The notes: generated from the sequence alone by a model not told the origin. A DNA stretch of 64,000 bases from UBA8752 sp002172485 (GCA_042089915.1 JBELJZ010000006.1:1-64000), one strand, 5' to 3'; counted from the first letter of the stretch, positions 1 through 9,758 are shown. Translations and numbers: made by a program.

Positions 1-2404
1 TGCGATACACGTTGACCTCATTGTCCACACGAACCGTCCGCTCGATGATCAGGGCGTTGCCCTCTTCATAACTGCGCTCTTCTACTCCAGGCCGAATGCC
101 CTCCTTGACTTTGACCTCTTTGTAGTCTTCGCTGGTGAGAGGTTCGCCCCGGTACTTGCCAGAAGCTTCGCGGAGGGCGGCAGCAGAACGCAGCTTGGCT
201 TCGCCTGAAGCGGCTTGGCGCGCCGTTTGATCGGTGCGCTGGACCTCTCGAACACCGAGCATGTTGTGGAGTCGACGGGCCTCTGAGCCTTGCCCCACCT
301 TCCGGTGATCCCGGGCTTCTTGGAGGACTTCCTCGTAGCGCATGATGCGGGCATCGACCGAGGCGCGGCGAACATCCCGGTTGAATTCGGAGTAGACGCT
401 CAAAAGTTGGTCCAGGCTGTCCACGAAGGTGGCGTATCGCTTGGTGCGGTCAAACAAAGCGCGCCGCTGCTGGCGTGTATCCTGCTTCAAGGTCAGATAG
501 CGATCCCGGCGCAAGGCGTCCGCACGCTCGATCACATCCACCGCCCCTTCCGTCTGGGCTTCAACCTGCAAGTCAAGTCGGGCAATCCGGTCATTGCGCA
601 CCAAGGAGGCGTCGTACTCCATATCAGCTTGACGCGCCGTCCGCTCTTGGATGTCATGCCATTGCCCTCCCCTGCGGGCGTGGTGGTTGTCTGTCCACAA
701 GCGGGTCTGCTCCGCATTGCGCTCCGCCACAACCTCGACAGATTGAGCCCGCGCCCGGATCTCCGCTTCCAATGCGTTTCGATAGTACGCTTCGGCATCG
801 TCCTCTGAACTGCTCTGCAAGGCCAGCAAATAATTGCGGCTGCGGTCCTTGTCGGCGTCCGCTGAAGCTTGTGCTTTGGCGCGGCGGCGGGCCTCCTCTT
901 CTTCTGTCGCTTCGCGTTCGGCATCCAACAAGGCCGACTGTTCCTCAGCCAGCCGACTCGCTTCCTGCGCAGCCAACTCCGCAGCGAGGGCATCGGCTTC
1001 CAGCATGGATTCGGTGTCGACCTCCAAGTCTGCGTCCGTTGCAGCCTCTTCCATCAGCTTCTCCAGCCGGCGCAACCGGTTTTTGGGATAGCGTTCCGAG
1101 GGCTTCAACGCGAGGGCAGCTTCGTAAGCTGACTTGGCGCTGGTCCAATCCTGTGCATCGAAATCCTGGTCGCCCTCTCGGACACGGTCCTCGTATTCCC
1201 GGTCGAGGCCATCCAATTCCGTTGCGGGGCGACCCACTTCTGGAGCGTCCGTCTGAGTCAGGTCAACGATGCGGCCGTTGGCCTCCGCAATCCGATCGTA
1301 GGGATAGGTCTCGTTTGGAAGAATCAAGGCCGCGCGTTCATACTGAGCGATGGCATCGGTGTAATTCTGACGATTGAAATCCTTGTCCGCTTTGGCGATG
1401 AGCTTGTCATACTCTTTCTGTCGGGAGGCCATTTCCTTTGCTTCCGCGGCGGCAGCAGCGTCCTCGTCGGACCCGACGTCTTCCTGAACAACCTCTTCAG
1501 CGACATCCTCCCCAGCGCCGCCCGTTTCAGCCTCAATTTCGGCGAGCAACTCCAACAAGTCCGGGTCATTTGGCCGGATTTCCTCGGCCAATTCCAATGC
1601 CGCAAGCGCACCCGCCCAATCCTTGCGCTTCATCTTGATCTTCCCCTCCCGCATGAGCCGGCTGAACTCTGCAGCCATCGCCGCCTCTTCCTCAGCTCGG
1701 GCCAGATTTTCGGTGGCCTCCTCAATCATGGATTCTGCTCGGGCATCCCCGGGCACTTCCTGCAAAGCGCGTTCGAGCCAATTGATGCTTTGTGCCCACC
1801 GCTCGCGACCAAATTCGACTTCGGCCTTGCGCATGTGTTCCCTGTAGTCCTTGTTGTCTGCAGCTGCGGAAGCACCTCCTCCGGAAGGAGCTGCACTGCC
1901 CGCCTCCAGAGCCTCGTTGATGTCGGCTTGTAGGGCCAACGTGTACTCCATGTCCCAATCCAACTTCTCTTTGGAGGGGTTGAAAGCCACAATGCCGATG
2001 GGCTTGTCGAGCAAGGCAGACGACATGCCTGGTGGCACCTCGAACATGCTCATGTTGACGTTGAGAAAGAACGTTTCCGTGCGAAACTCCTCGGGGATGG
2101 AGGAAGTGTTGACCTCCACTTTTCGCTCGCTCAGATCATCCATCGTGAAAACGAGGAGGTAATCCGCCCCATGATCCAACGCCAGATTGTACTTGCCGCT
2201 GCCATTGGTCTGCACGGCATCGTAAGGGCTTCCATTCTGGAGCACTTCGACGGCTACGCCCCTCAGCTTGGCATTGGAATTCTTGTCGGTCACCATACCA
2301 TCCACCTCGATGCCCGCCTGTCCCAAGGCCCCAAAGGCCAAGGCAAACAGCACGAAAAGAAGGCTGCTCCCCTTCCATTTCCTCGTGGTGTTGATCCTGC
2401 TCAT
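1..2404 (-). CDS. Large exported TPR/coiled-coil protein with N-terminal carboxypeptidase-like regulatory domain (3' end cut by window edge)
   Basis: The reading frame is open from an ATG at 2404 to base 1 (801 codons) with no stop, so the C-terminus lies outside the window. Residues 1-28 form a signal peptide (basic MSRINTTRKWK, then a hydrophobic stretch ending in GALGQ). Residues 30-120 resemble the beta-sandwich CarboxypepD-reg fold common in Bacteroidota surface proteins (VDGMVTDKNSNAKLRG). Four TPR-like units follow near residues 190, 257, 339 and 414, each with a W/Y-x-x-A-x-x-x-Y/L-x-x-A-L pattern and a P, then an Ala/Glu/Arg-rich coiled coil to about 600. The last visible residues (IIERTVRVDNEVNVYR) resemble the conserved end of Bacteroidota proteins that finish shortly afterwards. 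A periplasmic or outer-membrane scaffold role is inference. Confidence 0.8.
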   Translation of the reverse strand, partial: MSRINTTRKWKGSSLLFVLFALAFGALGQAGIEVDGMVTDKNSNAKLRGVAVEVLQNGSPYDAVQTNGSGKYNLALDHGADYLLVFTMDDLSERKVEVNTSSIPEEFRTETFFLNVNMSMFEVPPGMSSALLDKPIGIVAFNPSKEKLDWDMEYTLALQADINEALEAGSAAPSGGGASAAADNKDYREHMRKAEVEFGRERWAQSINWLERALQEVPGDARAESMIEEATENLARAEEEAAMAAEFSRLMREGKIKMKRKDWAGALAALELAEEIRPNDPDLLELLAEIEAETGGAGEDVAEEVVQEDVGSDEDAAAAAEAKEMASRQKEYDKLIAKADKDFNRQNYTDAIAQYERAALILPNETYPYDRIAEANGRIVDLTQTDAPEVGRPATELDGLDREYEDRVREGDQDFDAQDWTSAKSAYEAALALKPSERYPKNRLRRLEKLMEEAATDADLEVDTESMLEADALAAELAAQEASRLAEEQSALLDAEREATEEEEARRRAKAQASADADKDRSRNYLLALQSSSEDDAEAYYRNALEAEIRARAQSVEVVAERNAEQTRLWTDNHHARRGGQWHDIQERTARQADMEYDASLVRNDRIARLDLQVEAQTEGAVDVIERADALRRDRYLTLKQDTRQQRRALFDRTKRYATFVDSLDQLLSVYSEFNRDVRRASVDARIMRYEEVLQEARDHRKVGQGSEARRLHNMLGVREVQRTDQTARQAASGEAKLRSAAALREASGKYRGEPLTSEDYKEVKVKEGIRPGVEERSYEEGNALIIERTVRVDNEVNVYR

Positions 2405-2495
2405 CTTTGTTTCTGGGAATCCAATGGTCTCGAAATAAGGCATTTCCAAGCAACCAACGCGCGTTTTGACGGACTCCTTGCACAAAAATACACCC

Positions 2496-3650
2496 TTGGG
2501 TTACTGGGAACGCGAATCCCTGTTGCGGACCACCAACATCACCATCGTGGGAGCGGGCATCGTGGGCATGAGCACTGCGCTGTACCTGCGTCGCCTCCGG
2601 CCAAATGCCGACATCCGCATCGTGGAACGGCATCCCCTGGCGGCCGGGGGCAGTTCGCGAAACGCGGGGTTTGCCTGCTTCGGGAGTGCAGGTGAATGGC
2701 TGGATGACTTGGACACGCTCGGGGAGCAGGGCCTCGTTGATCTCGTCCGGCACCGCGCTGAAGGGCTGCGCCACCTCATCGACCTGCTGGGAGAAGACGC
2801 CCTCGGCCTGGAGTGGAAAGGAGGTTGGGAATTGTTCCGTTCTGAAGACGAGCCGCTTGCCGCCCAAGCACTCCAAGCCCTCCCCCGACTCAACGACCTG
2901 CTGCAGCCCGCATTGAAAGAGGTCCTCTCGGACATTCGTGCGTCAGCGCTCGACATGCCCGCTTTGCAGCCTGACCCGTCGCGGGCAACCCAATTGGGCG
3001 CATCCACGGCAATTCACCTCCCGTGGGAGGGCATGCTGCATACTGGACGGATGATCACCGCCTTTCACCGTGCCTTGGATGCTGCCCATATCCAACGCCT
3101 TCATGGCGTCACGGTCCGCGGCTGGACGGCCGAACCCAGTGGGTCAGGATGGATTCTGGACACGGACCTCGCCCCCTTGTCCACAGAAATGCTGGCCATC
3201 TGCTGCAACGGGTTTGCTGGCGATCTCCTGCCCGACTTGGACGTCCGTCCCGTCCCCAACCGTGTACTCGTGCTCAAGGGACAACCGGACGCCCTGCCCG
3301 AAGGCACGTACCACCTCGATCGGGGATACCTCTACATGCGCTCTTTGCGCCCCGGAGAATACCTGTTTGGCGGCGGACGGCACTGGAACTTGGACCTGCC
3401 CCTGTCCGGTTCGGCCAACATCGAATCGGCTTGGGACCAACAGCTCTTGAAGGCGGCGGAGGATTGGATTCAAGGCCCACTGGAAGTGACCCACCGCTGG
3501 ACCGGGTGGCTTGGGGTGGGCGATACCCGGGAGCCCCTGGTTGGACAAACGGCCTCCGGTCTTCACCACGCCGTGAGGATGGGGGGCATGGGCGTGGCCA
3601 TCGGAACGGGCATCGGGCACCAACTCGCCCACCAAATGTATTCGGAGTAA
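2496..3650 (+). CDS. FAD-dependent oxidoreductase, DAO (glycine/D-amino acid oxidase) family
   Basis: This is a cytosolic flavoenzyme of about 384 residues. The N-terminal dinucleotide-binding motif ITIVGAGIVGMS is followed by VERHPLAAGGSSRNAGFACFG, and the C-terminus carries the usual FAD-closing segment (WLGVGDTREPLVG, then RMGGMGVAIGTGIGHQLA). The family oxidises amines or amino acids; the substrate is not readable here. No ATG precedes the FAD motif. TTG codons occur at 2466, 2478 and 2496; I chose 2496 because GYWERESLL matches where Bacteroidota relatives begin, but 2466 is possible. The gene is divergent from the exported TPR protein, 91 bases away. Confidence 0.85.
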   Translation: MGYWERESLLRTTNITIVGAGIVGMSTALYLRRLRPNADIRIVERHPLAAGGSSRNAGFACFGSAGEWLDDLDTLGEQGLVDLVRHRAEGLRHLIDLLGEDALGLEWKGGWELFRSEDEPLAAQALQALPRLNDLLQPALKEVLSDIRASALDMPALQPDPSRATQLGASTAIHLPWEGMLHTGRMITAFHRALDAAHIQRLHGVTVRGWTAEPSGSGWILDTDLAPLSTEMLAICCNGFAGDLLPDLDVRPVPNRVLVLKGQPDALPEGTYHLDRGYLYMRSLRPGEYLFGGGRHWNLDLPLSGSANIESAWDQQLLKAAEDWIQGPLEVTHRWTGWLGVGDTREPLVGQTASGLHHAVRMGGMGVAIGTGIGHQLAHQMYSE

Positions 3651-3692
3651 CCTTTTCTCGGAGCATGACGTAAGGGGCAACAACTCCACATC

Positions 3693-5666
3693 ATGTTCCC
3701 TACGTTCCAACCCCTTCAATCCTGGTTCTACAGCCGCGCTGTGGCCTCTGGATGGATGCTGCTCCTGATCCCGTTTGGTGTCTTCGGGCAGAATGAAACT
3801 GCTCCTGGAATCCTGCACGCCGGACTGCAATCTGGTCCTGTGGCGCTTCAAACGGAGCACTCACAATCTGTGGGTGCCCACCACTTGGGCAACACTGGGT
3901 ACGGTCACGCCGTCTCCATCCAGGCGCAATGGCAAGGTCCTTGGGAAGTGGAATTTCAAGCCGCTCGAGGACATGTGGTGACCGACGATGGCGGCCTCAA
4001 CGGTGTGCGCACGGAAATTCAAAGCGCCTCCGTGATGGTGAACCGCACCCTCGGCGGACAAGAAACCCAGCGCGCCAGCACACGGAATGTCCGGATGACC
4101 AAAGGCTTCCAACCCTTTGTAGGCATTGGCATTGCGCATGTGGACCACCTGACGAAGCAAGACATTGAAGACCAACAAGGCCGCCGCTACCACCAGTGGT
4201 CGGACGGTACCCTGCGGGACCGTCCGGAAGCTGGAGATCACGATGGCAGCGTCCCCATCCTGCGCCGGGACTACACCTATGAGAGCGAACTTGAAGGAGG
4301 GGCATTGCCAGGCCATCGCAGCTTGGCCATCCCGGCACAAATCGGCGTTCGACTCGATGTCAGTCCGCGGGTTCGGACCCGTTTTGGTGTGGGCGGATGG
4401 CTCGGCTTGAACGACGGCGTCGATGGACGGTCTGGCGGCCGTGTGCTTTCGGGCGATGCCCTGGCCAGCGGGTTTGTCGGCATCGGCATCCGACTCGGCA
4501 AACTCGACAAGAAACCCCAGCCCGCACCATCCCATGGATACGCCACCCACGACGCCGCCTTGCTGGCCAGCTTGGACACCGACGGCGACGGCGTGAACAA
4601 CCTCCGGGACCGCTGTCCAGGAACGCCAAAAGGCACCATGGTGGACATGAGCGGATGCGCCCTCGATTCGGATGGCGATGGGTATGCCGACTACCGGGAT
4701 GCTGAACCTCACTCCAAGCACACACTGGTGAATGCCCAAGGCGTGGCCATCGACCCCTACTTGAAACGTCCAGCAGATTGGGACACCGTTCGAGGACAAG
4801 TGGCATCCGATCCAGCCGACCTCTTCGGGTACACCCTGCGTGTCCCCAAGCCGGAGAAGGGCTGGACCGAGGCGGAGCAGCACTCCTTGCTTGCCTTTGA
4901 ACACCTCAAGGAGACTTCCGAGGCCATCGAAATCCTCGTTGGCGACAATCCAGACGCTGCAGACATGGCCGCCAAGGCTCTGGAGACGCAAGGCTTGACC
5001 CCGGAAATCGTCACGCCAGAGGTGACAGAGGCGACAGAGGTGACAGTGACAGCCAGTGCCAGGTCTGCAGACACAGAGACCATCCCATCGGCTCCTTCCG
5101 TGCTCGACGGACCGGAGACAGCGCACTTCCGGGTTCAACTCGGCGCTTTCAAGACGCCACAAGAGGATGAGCTCGACGCCCTGTTCGCTGGAATGGACGT
5201 GGTGCGCTTCAAAGGAGACGACGGTCTGACCCGAGTCGTATCCCAAGCCTTCCCGGATAGGAATGCCGCAAACGCGTTCAAAAAGGACATGGAGAAACGC
5301 GGTTTCGTGGGGGCTTTCCTGACGGCCCATGGCGGGCATGCCACACCGGCCACCACCCGCCAGCAGGAGTCCGACTCCCCGCAATTCGACGCGGAGAAAG
5401 TCCGCTTCCGGATTCAGCTCGGTGCCTTGAAGGACCGTGTGACCACGGACGCCGTGGACGCCTTCTTGGCTGTGGGCGAAGTCGAACACCGCGCCGCTCC
5501 AGGATGGCACCGCTACTTGCAGGGCGACTACGACACGTTGGACGACGCCCGTGCCGCATTGCCCAGCATCCAGGAAGCCGGATTCGCTGACGCTTTTGTG
5601 GTGGGCGATGTGGCCGGTCGGGTTGTGCCTGCTGCTGAGGCCCTCATTCTGACCCAGCAGGACTGA
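3693..5666 (+). CDS. Cell-envelope protein with outer-membrane beta-barrel-like region, thrombospondin type 3 repeats and two SPOR-like domains
   Basis: This protein has 657 residues. A signal peptide (about 1-33, ending VFGQ) leads into a 240-residue beta-rich region with alternating aromatic and glycine segments (VGIGIAHVDH, GVRLDVSPRVRTRFGVG), typical of an outer-membrane barrel. Calcium-binding thrombospondin-3 type repeats lie at about 295-335 (DTDGDGVNNLRDRCPGTP, DSDGDGYADYRD). In place of the usual OmpA peptidoglycan-binding domain, two SPOR-like domains sit at about 478-546 and 570-640 (FRVQLGAF, FRIQLGAL). SPOR domains bind denuded septal glycan, so peptidoglycan tethering is a reasonable inference. 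The 3' end overlaps the convergent flavoprotein gene by 23 bases. Confidence 0.8.
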   Translation: MFPTFQPLQSWFYSRAVASGWMLLLIPFGVFGQNETAPGILHAGLQSGPVALQTEHSQSVGAHHLGNTGYGHAVSIQAQWQGPWEVEFQAARGHVVTDDGGLNGVRTEIQSASVMVNRTLGGQETQRASTRNVRMTKGFQPFVGIGIAHVDHLTKQDIEDQQGRRYHQWSDGTLRDRPEAGDHDGSVPILRRDYTYESELEGGALPGHRSLAIPAQIGVRLDVSPRVRTRFGVGGWLGLNDGVDGRSGGRVLSGDALASGFVGIGIRLGKLDKKPQPAPSHGYATHDAALLASLDTDGDGVNNLRDRCPGTPKGTMVDMSGCALDSDGDGYADYRDAEPHSKHTLVNAQGVAIDPYLKRPADWDTVRGQVASDPADLFGYTLRVPKPEKGWTEAEQHSLLAFEHLKETSEAIEILVGDNPDAADMAAKALETQGLTPEIVTPEVTEATEVTVTASARSADTETIPSAPSVLDGPETAHFRVQLGAFKTPQEDELDALFAGMDVVRFKGDDGLTRVVSQAFPDRNAANAFKKDMEKRGFVGAFLTAHGGHATPATTRQQESDSPQFDAEKVRFRIQLGALKDRVTTDAVDAFLAVGEVEHRAAPGWHRYLQGDYDTLDDARAALPSIQEAGFADAFVVGDVAGRVVPAAEALILTQQD

Positions 5667-7242
5667 CCATCGCGTCCGCGACCGCATCGGCGACCCGCAT
5701 GCCATCCATGGCTGCGGAGACGATGCCGCCAGCATAGCCCGCGCCCTCTCCACAGGGGTACAGCCCTGGTGCGCCCGGCATGGTCAAGGAGTCTCGATCC
5801 CGTTGCATGCGCACCGGGCTGGACGTGCGGCTTTCCGGAGCCACCACGATGGCCTCCCGATGCAAGTATCCCGGCATTTTTCGATCGAAATCGCGGATGC
5901 CCGCAATCAATCGCTCTGCGATGAAGGACGGCAAGACCCGGGTCAGGTCGACCGAAGTCAGGCCGGCGAGATAACTGCAATCCGGGAGGTCTGTGCTCTT
6001 TCGTCGCGCTACGAAATCGGTCAGCCGTTGGGCTGGCGCCTTTTGCCCGCCGCCGCCTGCTTCATGGCACGCGTGTTCGACGGAGCGCTGGAATGCCAAT
6101 GCGCCCAGCGGTCCGGTGAAGCCGTGTTCATCCAGCTCCTCTTCTTCGATAGTGGTCACGATGCCGCTGTTCGCCCACCGGTTGTTGCGCTTCGAGGGGC
6201 TCCAACCGTTGGTCACGATTTCACCATCCTCCGTGGCACAAGGGGCCACCACACCTCCCGGGCACATGCAAAAGGAGAAGACCCCACCTCCTTGGACCTG
6301 CGTCACAAGCGAATAGGCCGCAGGTGGCAAATGGGCTGAAGCTGCCGTTTGCCCCTGGGACAGGCGATATTGACGCTGATCCACCCAGGACTGGGGGTGT
6401 TCAATCCTCACACCCAACGCAAACGGTTTGCGCTCCATGGCCAGACCCGCCTCGTGCATCCATTGGAACACATCCCGTGCTCCATGTCCGGTCGCCACAA
6501 CCACCGCATCCGCGGTCGCTCCTCCCTCCGTGGTCAACACGCCGCGCACCCGGCCATCCGCGTCTCTGCGAACGCCGTTGACCCGAACATCAAACCGCAC
6601 CTCACCGCCACAGGCGCGAATCCGCTCGCGCATGGCCTCGATGATGCCCGGCAACTTGTTGGTTCCGATGTGGGGATGGGTGTCCACCAGAATGTCCGGA
6701 TCGGCACCGTGCTCCACCAGCCAACCCAAAGCCGTGAACCAAGCCCCGCGTTTCTTGGCCCGGGTGTACAGCTTCCCATCGGAATAGGTCCCTGCTCCCC
6801 CCTCTCCAAAACAATAATTGGACTCCGGATCCACCGTCCCATTTCGGATGAGCTGGACGAGGTCCCTGCGCCGGTCCCGCACGGTTTTGCCGCGCTCGAG
6901 GACAATGGGCCGAATCCCGCGCTCGATGAGGCGCAAAGCACAATACAGCCCCGCCGGACCTGCGCCCACTACGATGGCCTCTCGCGCGTCGGCCACAGAT
7001 TGCCAATGGCCTGTCTGAACAGGCACTGGCCCTGCATCAAGCCCCACTTTCATCTCCACCATGGCTGGCCGCCGACGGGCATCCAAGCTCCGGCGCAAAA
7101 CGGTCCACGACTGAAAATCCGACGTCTGCTTCCGCACCGCCCGCTCGATCGCATCCGGGTCAGAAGCGAGGGATGGCGCGACCCGGACGACGACGGACCG
7201 GTCACTGGACGAACGTGGAGAAACCGAGGTGGCGTTGTTCAT
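5644..7242 (-). CDS. FAD-dependent dehydrogenase-like protein (COG2509 family)
   Basis: This protein of about 532 residues has the FAD-binding motif AIVVGAGPAGLYCALRLIERG after an N-terminal alpha/beta domain (residues 1-90). Family hallmarks are SNYCFGEGGAGTYSDGKLYTR, the VVVATGHGARD segment, CMCPGGVVAP, and the C-terminal GLYPCGEGAGYAGGIVSAAMDG. Members are widespread cytosolic flavoproteins of uncertain reaction. The ATG at 7242 is preferred over the upstream GTG at 7269: a TAATTTGC box ends 8 bases before it and the divergent E1 gene starts at 7307. It converges on the SPOR protein with a 23-base overlap. Confidence 0.88.
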   Translation of the reverse strand: MNNATSVSPRSSSDRSVVVRVAPSLASDPDAIERAVRKQTSDFQSWTVLRRSLDARRRPAMVEMKVGLDAGPVPVQTGHWQSVADAREAIVVGAGPAGLYCALRLIERGIRPIVLERGKTVRDRRRDLVQLIRNGTVDPESNYCFGEGGAGTYSDGKLYTRAKKRGAWFTALGWLVEHGADPDILVDTHPHIGTNKLPGIIEAMRERIRACGGEVRFDVRVNGVRRDADGRVRGVLTTEGGATADAVVVATGHGARDVFQWMHEAGLAMERKPFALGVRIEHPQSWVDQRQYRLSQGQTAASAHLPPAAYSLVTQVQGGGVFSFCMCPGGVVAPCATEDGEIVTNGWSPSKRNNRWANSGIVTTIEEEELDEHGFTGPLGALAFQRSVEHACHEAGGGGQKAPAQRLTDFVARRKSTDLPDCSYLAGLTSVDLTRVLPSFIAERLIAGIRDFDRKMPGYLHREAIVVAPESRTSSPVRMQRDRDSLTMPGAPGLYPCGEGAGYAGGIVSAAMDGMRVADAVADAMVSPAGSE

Positions 7243-7250
7243 TTCCGAGG

Positions 7251-7258
7251 GCAAATTA
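7251..7258 (-). promoter_or_regulatory. -7 box TAATTTGC for the COG2509 flavoprotein
   Basis: The box reads TAATTTGC on the minus strand and ends 8 bases before the ATG at 7242. No clear -33 TTTG was found. It supports the ATG start over the GTG at 7269. Confidence 0.45.
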
Positions 7259-7294
7259 CATCCACCCACCCCCTGAAGGGCGTTGGACCGCGAC

Positions 7295-7302
7295 TAGATT
7301 TG
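7295..7302 (+). promoter_or_regulatory. -7 box TAGATTTG of an apparently leaderless E1 gene
   Basis: This is an exact TAnnTTTG match. Only GTGC separates it from the ATG at 7307, which would put the transcription start at or next to the start codon. Confidence 0.6.
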
Positions 7303-7306
7303 GTGC

Positions 7307-9325
7307 ATGTCGAACCCCGACGTCCCCGAGCTGCGCATCGAAAGCCGTGGCATATCCGAAGACCAACAGCTCGCGTTGCTCGATCAGTTGTTGCTCCCGC
7401 GGCTCATCGAAGAGAAGATGCTCAGCTTGCTCCGGCAGGGACGCATTAGCAAGTGGTTCTCCGGCATGGGCCAGGAAGCCATTTCCGTCGGATGCACCGC
7501 CGCCATGGAAGCCGACGAGTTCATCCTGCCGATGCACCGCAACCTCGGAGTCTTCACCACGCGAGACATCGCGCTTGAGACCTTGTTTGCCCAATTCCAA
7601 GGCAAGGCCTCCGGCTTCACCCAAGGCCATGACCGCAGCTTCCACTTTGGCAGCATGCCGCACCACATCGTGGGCATGATCAGCCACCTGGGGCCTCAAC
7701 TGGGCATTGCCGATGGCATTGCGCTGGCCTCCAAATTCCGGGGAAGCGGCAAGGCCACCCTCGTCTTCACGGGCGATGGCGCCACAAGCGAGGGCGACTT
7801 TCACGAATCCCTGAACGTGGCCGCTGTGTGGCAGTTGCCCGTTCTGTTTTGCATTGAAAGCAACCACTGGGGCTTGTCCACTCCGAGCCGGGACCAGTTC
7901 CGCTGTGCCCAATTCATCGACAAGGCGGCAGGGTACGGCATTCCCCCAGAAGACGCCATTCGCGTCAACGGCAACGACATCCTAGAGGTGTACGACACCG
8001 TTCGCAAAGCCGCAGCGTCCGTGCGCGAGAACCCCCGGCCCATTCTGCTGGAATTGGACACCTTCCGCAGACGCGGCCACGAGGAGGCGAGCGGTACCAA
8101 GTATTACCCTGAGGGCTTGATTGAAGCCTGGGAGCAGAACGACCCAGTGGACCGTTTTGTGGAGTTCCTGTTGGCCAACGGAACATTGGACGAAGGCCGC
8201 CTGGAGGCCATGAAAGAGGAGCACAAGACGGCCATTCAACGTGCGCTCAAAACCGCGGAGGCCGAACCCGATGTCACTGCAGATCGCGAGGTGGAATTGC
8301 AACGACTCTTCCAGAACGACGTGGTCCCCACCCGAGCCATGGGATCCGAACATCGCGAGCTCCGTTTCATCGATGCCGTCTCAGAGGGCTTGCGCCAAGC
8401 CATGGAGCGTCACCCGGAGCTGATTCTCATGGGACAGGACATCGGACCCTACGGCGGTGTGTTCAAGGTCACCGATGGGTTCATCGACCAATTCGGCGAA
8501 GGCCGCGTCCGCAGCACCCCCCTGTGTGAAAGTGCCATTGTCGGCGCGGGACTGGGACTGTCCATCGCTGGTGCCAAGGCCATGGTGGAGATGCAATTCG
8601 CAGACTTCGTGACCTGCGGATTCAATCAAATCGTGAACAACCTCGCCAAGCTCCATTGGCGCTGGGGACAGAACGCCGACGTAGTGGTGCGCATGCCGAC
8701 CGGTGCGGGTGTGGCCGCCGGCCCCTTCCACAGCCAAAGCAACGAGGCTTGGTTCTTTCATGTTCCCGGGCTCATGCTCGCCTATCCGGCATTCCCGGAA
8801 GACGCCAAGGGCCTGCTCGCAACGGCCATCGACACCCCCAACCCAGTTCTCTTTTTCGAGCACAAAGCCTTGTACCGCAGCTTGAGCGGCGAGGTGCCCA
8901 CCAACGATTACAGCCTGCCCTTCGGCGAGGCCCGACTGATCGGGGAAGCCGCGGACGCGGTCATCGTGACCTATGGCATGGGGGTGCATTGGGCGCTGGC
9001 ACAAGCGGAACGCTTTCGCGAAGATGTGGGCGTGCACATCGGCGTCTTGGACCTGCGTACCCTGGCGCCGCTGGATTGGGAACAGGTCTATGTCGTTTCC
9101 AGACAAGCGGGTCGCGTGATGGTCCTGCACGAAGACAACCTCACGGGGGGCATCGGGGCCGAAATCACCGCCCGCATCCAGTCCGCATGTTTCGAGCACC
9201 TCGATGCGCCTGTGCGTCGCGTGGCCTCGCTGGACACGCCCATCCCCTTTGCACCCAACCTGGAGGCGGCCTACCTGGCCACGCACCAATTGGAAGCCGA
9301 GCTAGACGCCTTGTTGGCTTACTGA
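7307..9325 (+). CDS. 2-oxoacid dehydrogenase E1 component, fused alpha and beta subunits (branched-chain/pyruvate type)
   Basis: This thiamine-diphosphate enzyme decarboxylates a 2-oxoacid and passes the acyl group to the lipoyl E2. The alpha half (about 1-330) holds the ThDP motif GDGATSEGDFHESLNVAAVW and the preceding GSMPHHIVG. The beta half starts near residue 344 (ELRFIDAVSEGL) and contains MGQDIGPYGGVFKVT and the C-terminal transketolase domain (VLDLRTLAPLDWE). At 672 residues it equals alpha plus beta of separate-subunit enzymes, a fusion common in Bacteroidota and usually annotated as 2-oxoisovalerate dehydrogenase. No E2 or E3 gene lies beside it, so substrate choice is open. Confidence 0.92.
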   Translation: MSNPDVPELRIESRGISEDQQLALLDQLLLPRLIEEKMLSLLRQGRISKWFSGMGQEAISVGCTAAMEADEFILPMHRNLGVFTTRDIALETLFAQFQGKASGFTQGHDRSFHFGSMPHHIVGMISHLGPQLGIADGIALASKFRGSGKATLVFTGDGATSEGDFHESLNVAAVWQLPVLFCIESNHWGLSTPSRDQFRCAQFIDKAAGYGIPPEDAIRVNGNDILEVYDTVRKAAASVRENPRPILLELDTFRRRGHEEASGTKYYPEGLIEAWEQNDPVDRFVEFLLANGTLDEGRLEAMKEEHKTAIQRALKTAEAEPDVTADREVELQRLFQNDVVPTRAMGSEHRELRFIDAVSEGLRQAMERHPELILMGQDIGPYGGVFKVTDGFIDQFGEGRVRSTPLCESAIVGAGLGLSIAGAKAMVEMQFADFVTCGFNQIVNNLAKLHWRWGQNADVVVRMPTGAGVAAGPFHSQSNEAWFFHVPGLMLAYPAFPEDAKGLLATAIDTPNPVLFFEHKALYRSLSGEVPTNDYSLPFGEARLIGEAADAVIVTYGMGVHWALAQAERFREDVGVHIGVLDLRTLAPLDWEQVYVVSRQAGRVMVLHEDNLTGGIGAEITARIQSACFEHLDAPVRRVASLDTPIPFAPNLEAAYLATHQLEAELDALLAY

Positions 9326-9373
9326 CTTTCCCACATCGCGCCCACATCAGAGCGAAACGGCGTTCCTCCGTGG

Positions 9374-9381
9374 TAAGTTGA
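9374..9381 (+). promoter_or_regulatory. Possible -7 box TAAGTTGA
   Basis: This is a degenerate TAnnTTTG match ending 7 bases before the ATG at 9389, the same spacing seen at several better boxes in this window. Confidence 0.3.
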
Positions 9382-9388
9382 TGGCTTG

Positions 9389-9742
9389 ATGAGCCGAACC
9401 GAATCTCGCCGTGCCGTGCGCGCCTTGTTTCTCGATGCATTGGAGCAATGCCAGCGCCACATGGATGCCTGTCCGCAGGGGCGAGAGGAATTGGAATTGA
9501 TCGCCCGCCACATTCAAACCGTGGAAGAGGAATTGGAACTGCGATTTACCTGGGCGGACCGATCCAACCTCGAGCACGACACCCTCACCCAACATGCGAC
9601 GGCCCACACCATCGAGTGGCAACGGCGCATGCAGGAGGTTCGACAACGCTACCCTTTGGGCAGCACCCTTGAACTTCTCCCCCATTGGCCGACCAACACA
9701 GCGGCAGCCACCGGATTCACTCCTGTGGGCACAGTTTCTTGA
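9389..9742 (+). CDS. Small hypothetical protein, helical
   Basis: This 117-residue soluble protein is not recognised. The first 70 residues are strongly helical and charged (REELELIARHIQTVEEELEL), suggesting a short coiled coil. The remainder is low in predicted structure and ends in a Thr/Ala/Pro-rich tail. There is no signal peptide or membrane segment. The ATG at 9389 is preferred to the TTG one codon earlier. It stands alone between the E1 gene and a convergent TPR-type gene 16 bases downstream. Confidence 0.55.
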   Translation: MSRTESRRAVRALFLDALEQCQRHMDACPQGREELELIARHIQTVEEELELRFTWADRSNLEHDTLTQHATAHTIEWQRRMQEVRQRYPLGSTLELLPHWPTNTAAATGFTPVGTVS

Positions 9743-9758
9743 ATTTGATCTGTGCCGT

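Noticed and set aside
475..1377. 300-residue plus-strand open frame near the left edge
   Set aside because: Arg/Pro-rich translation typical of a shadow; the true gene is the minus-strand TPR protein open from 2404 to 1.
3861..5753. 630-residue open frame on the minus strand
   Set aside because: Shadow of the SPOR/thrombospondin gene on the plus strand; no recognised motif or start signal.
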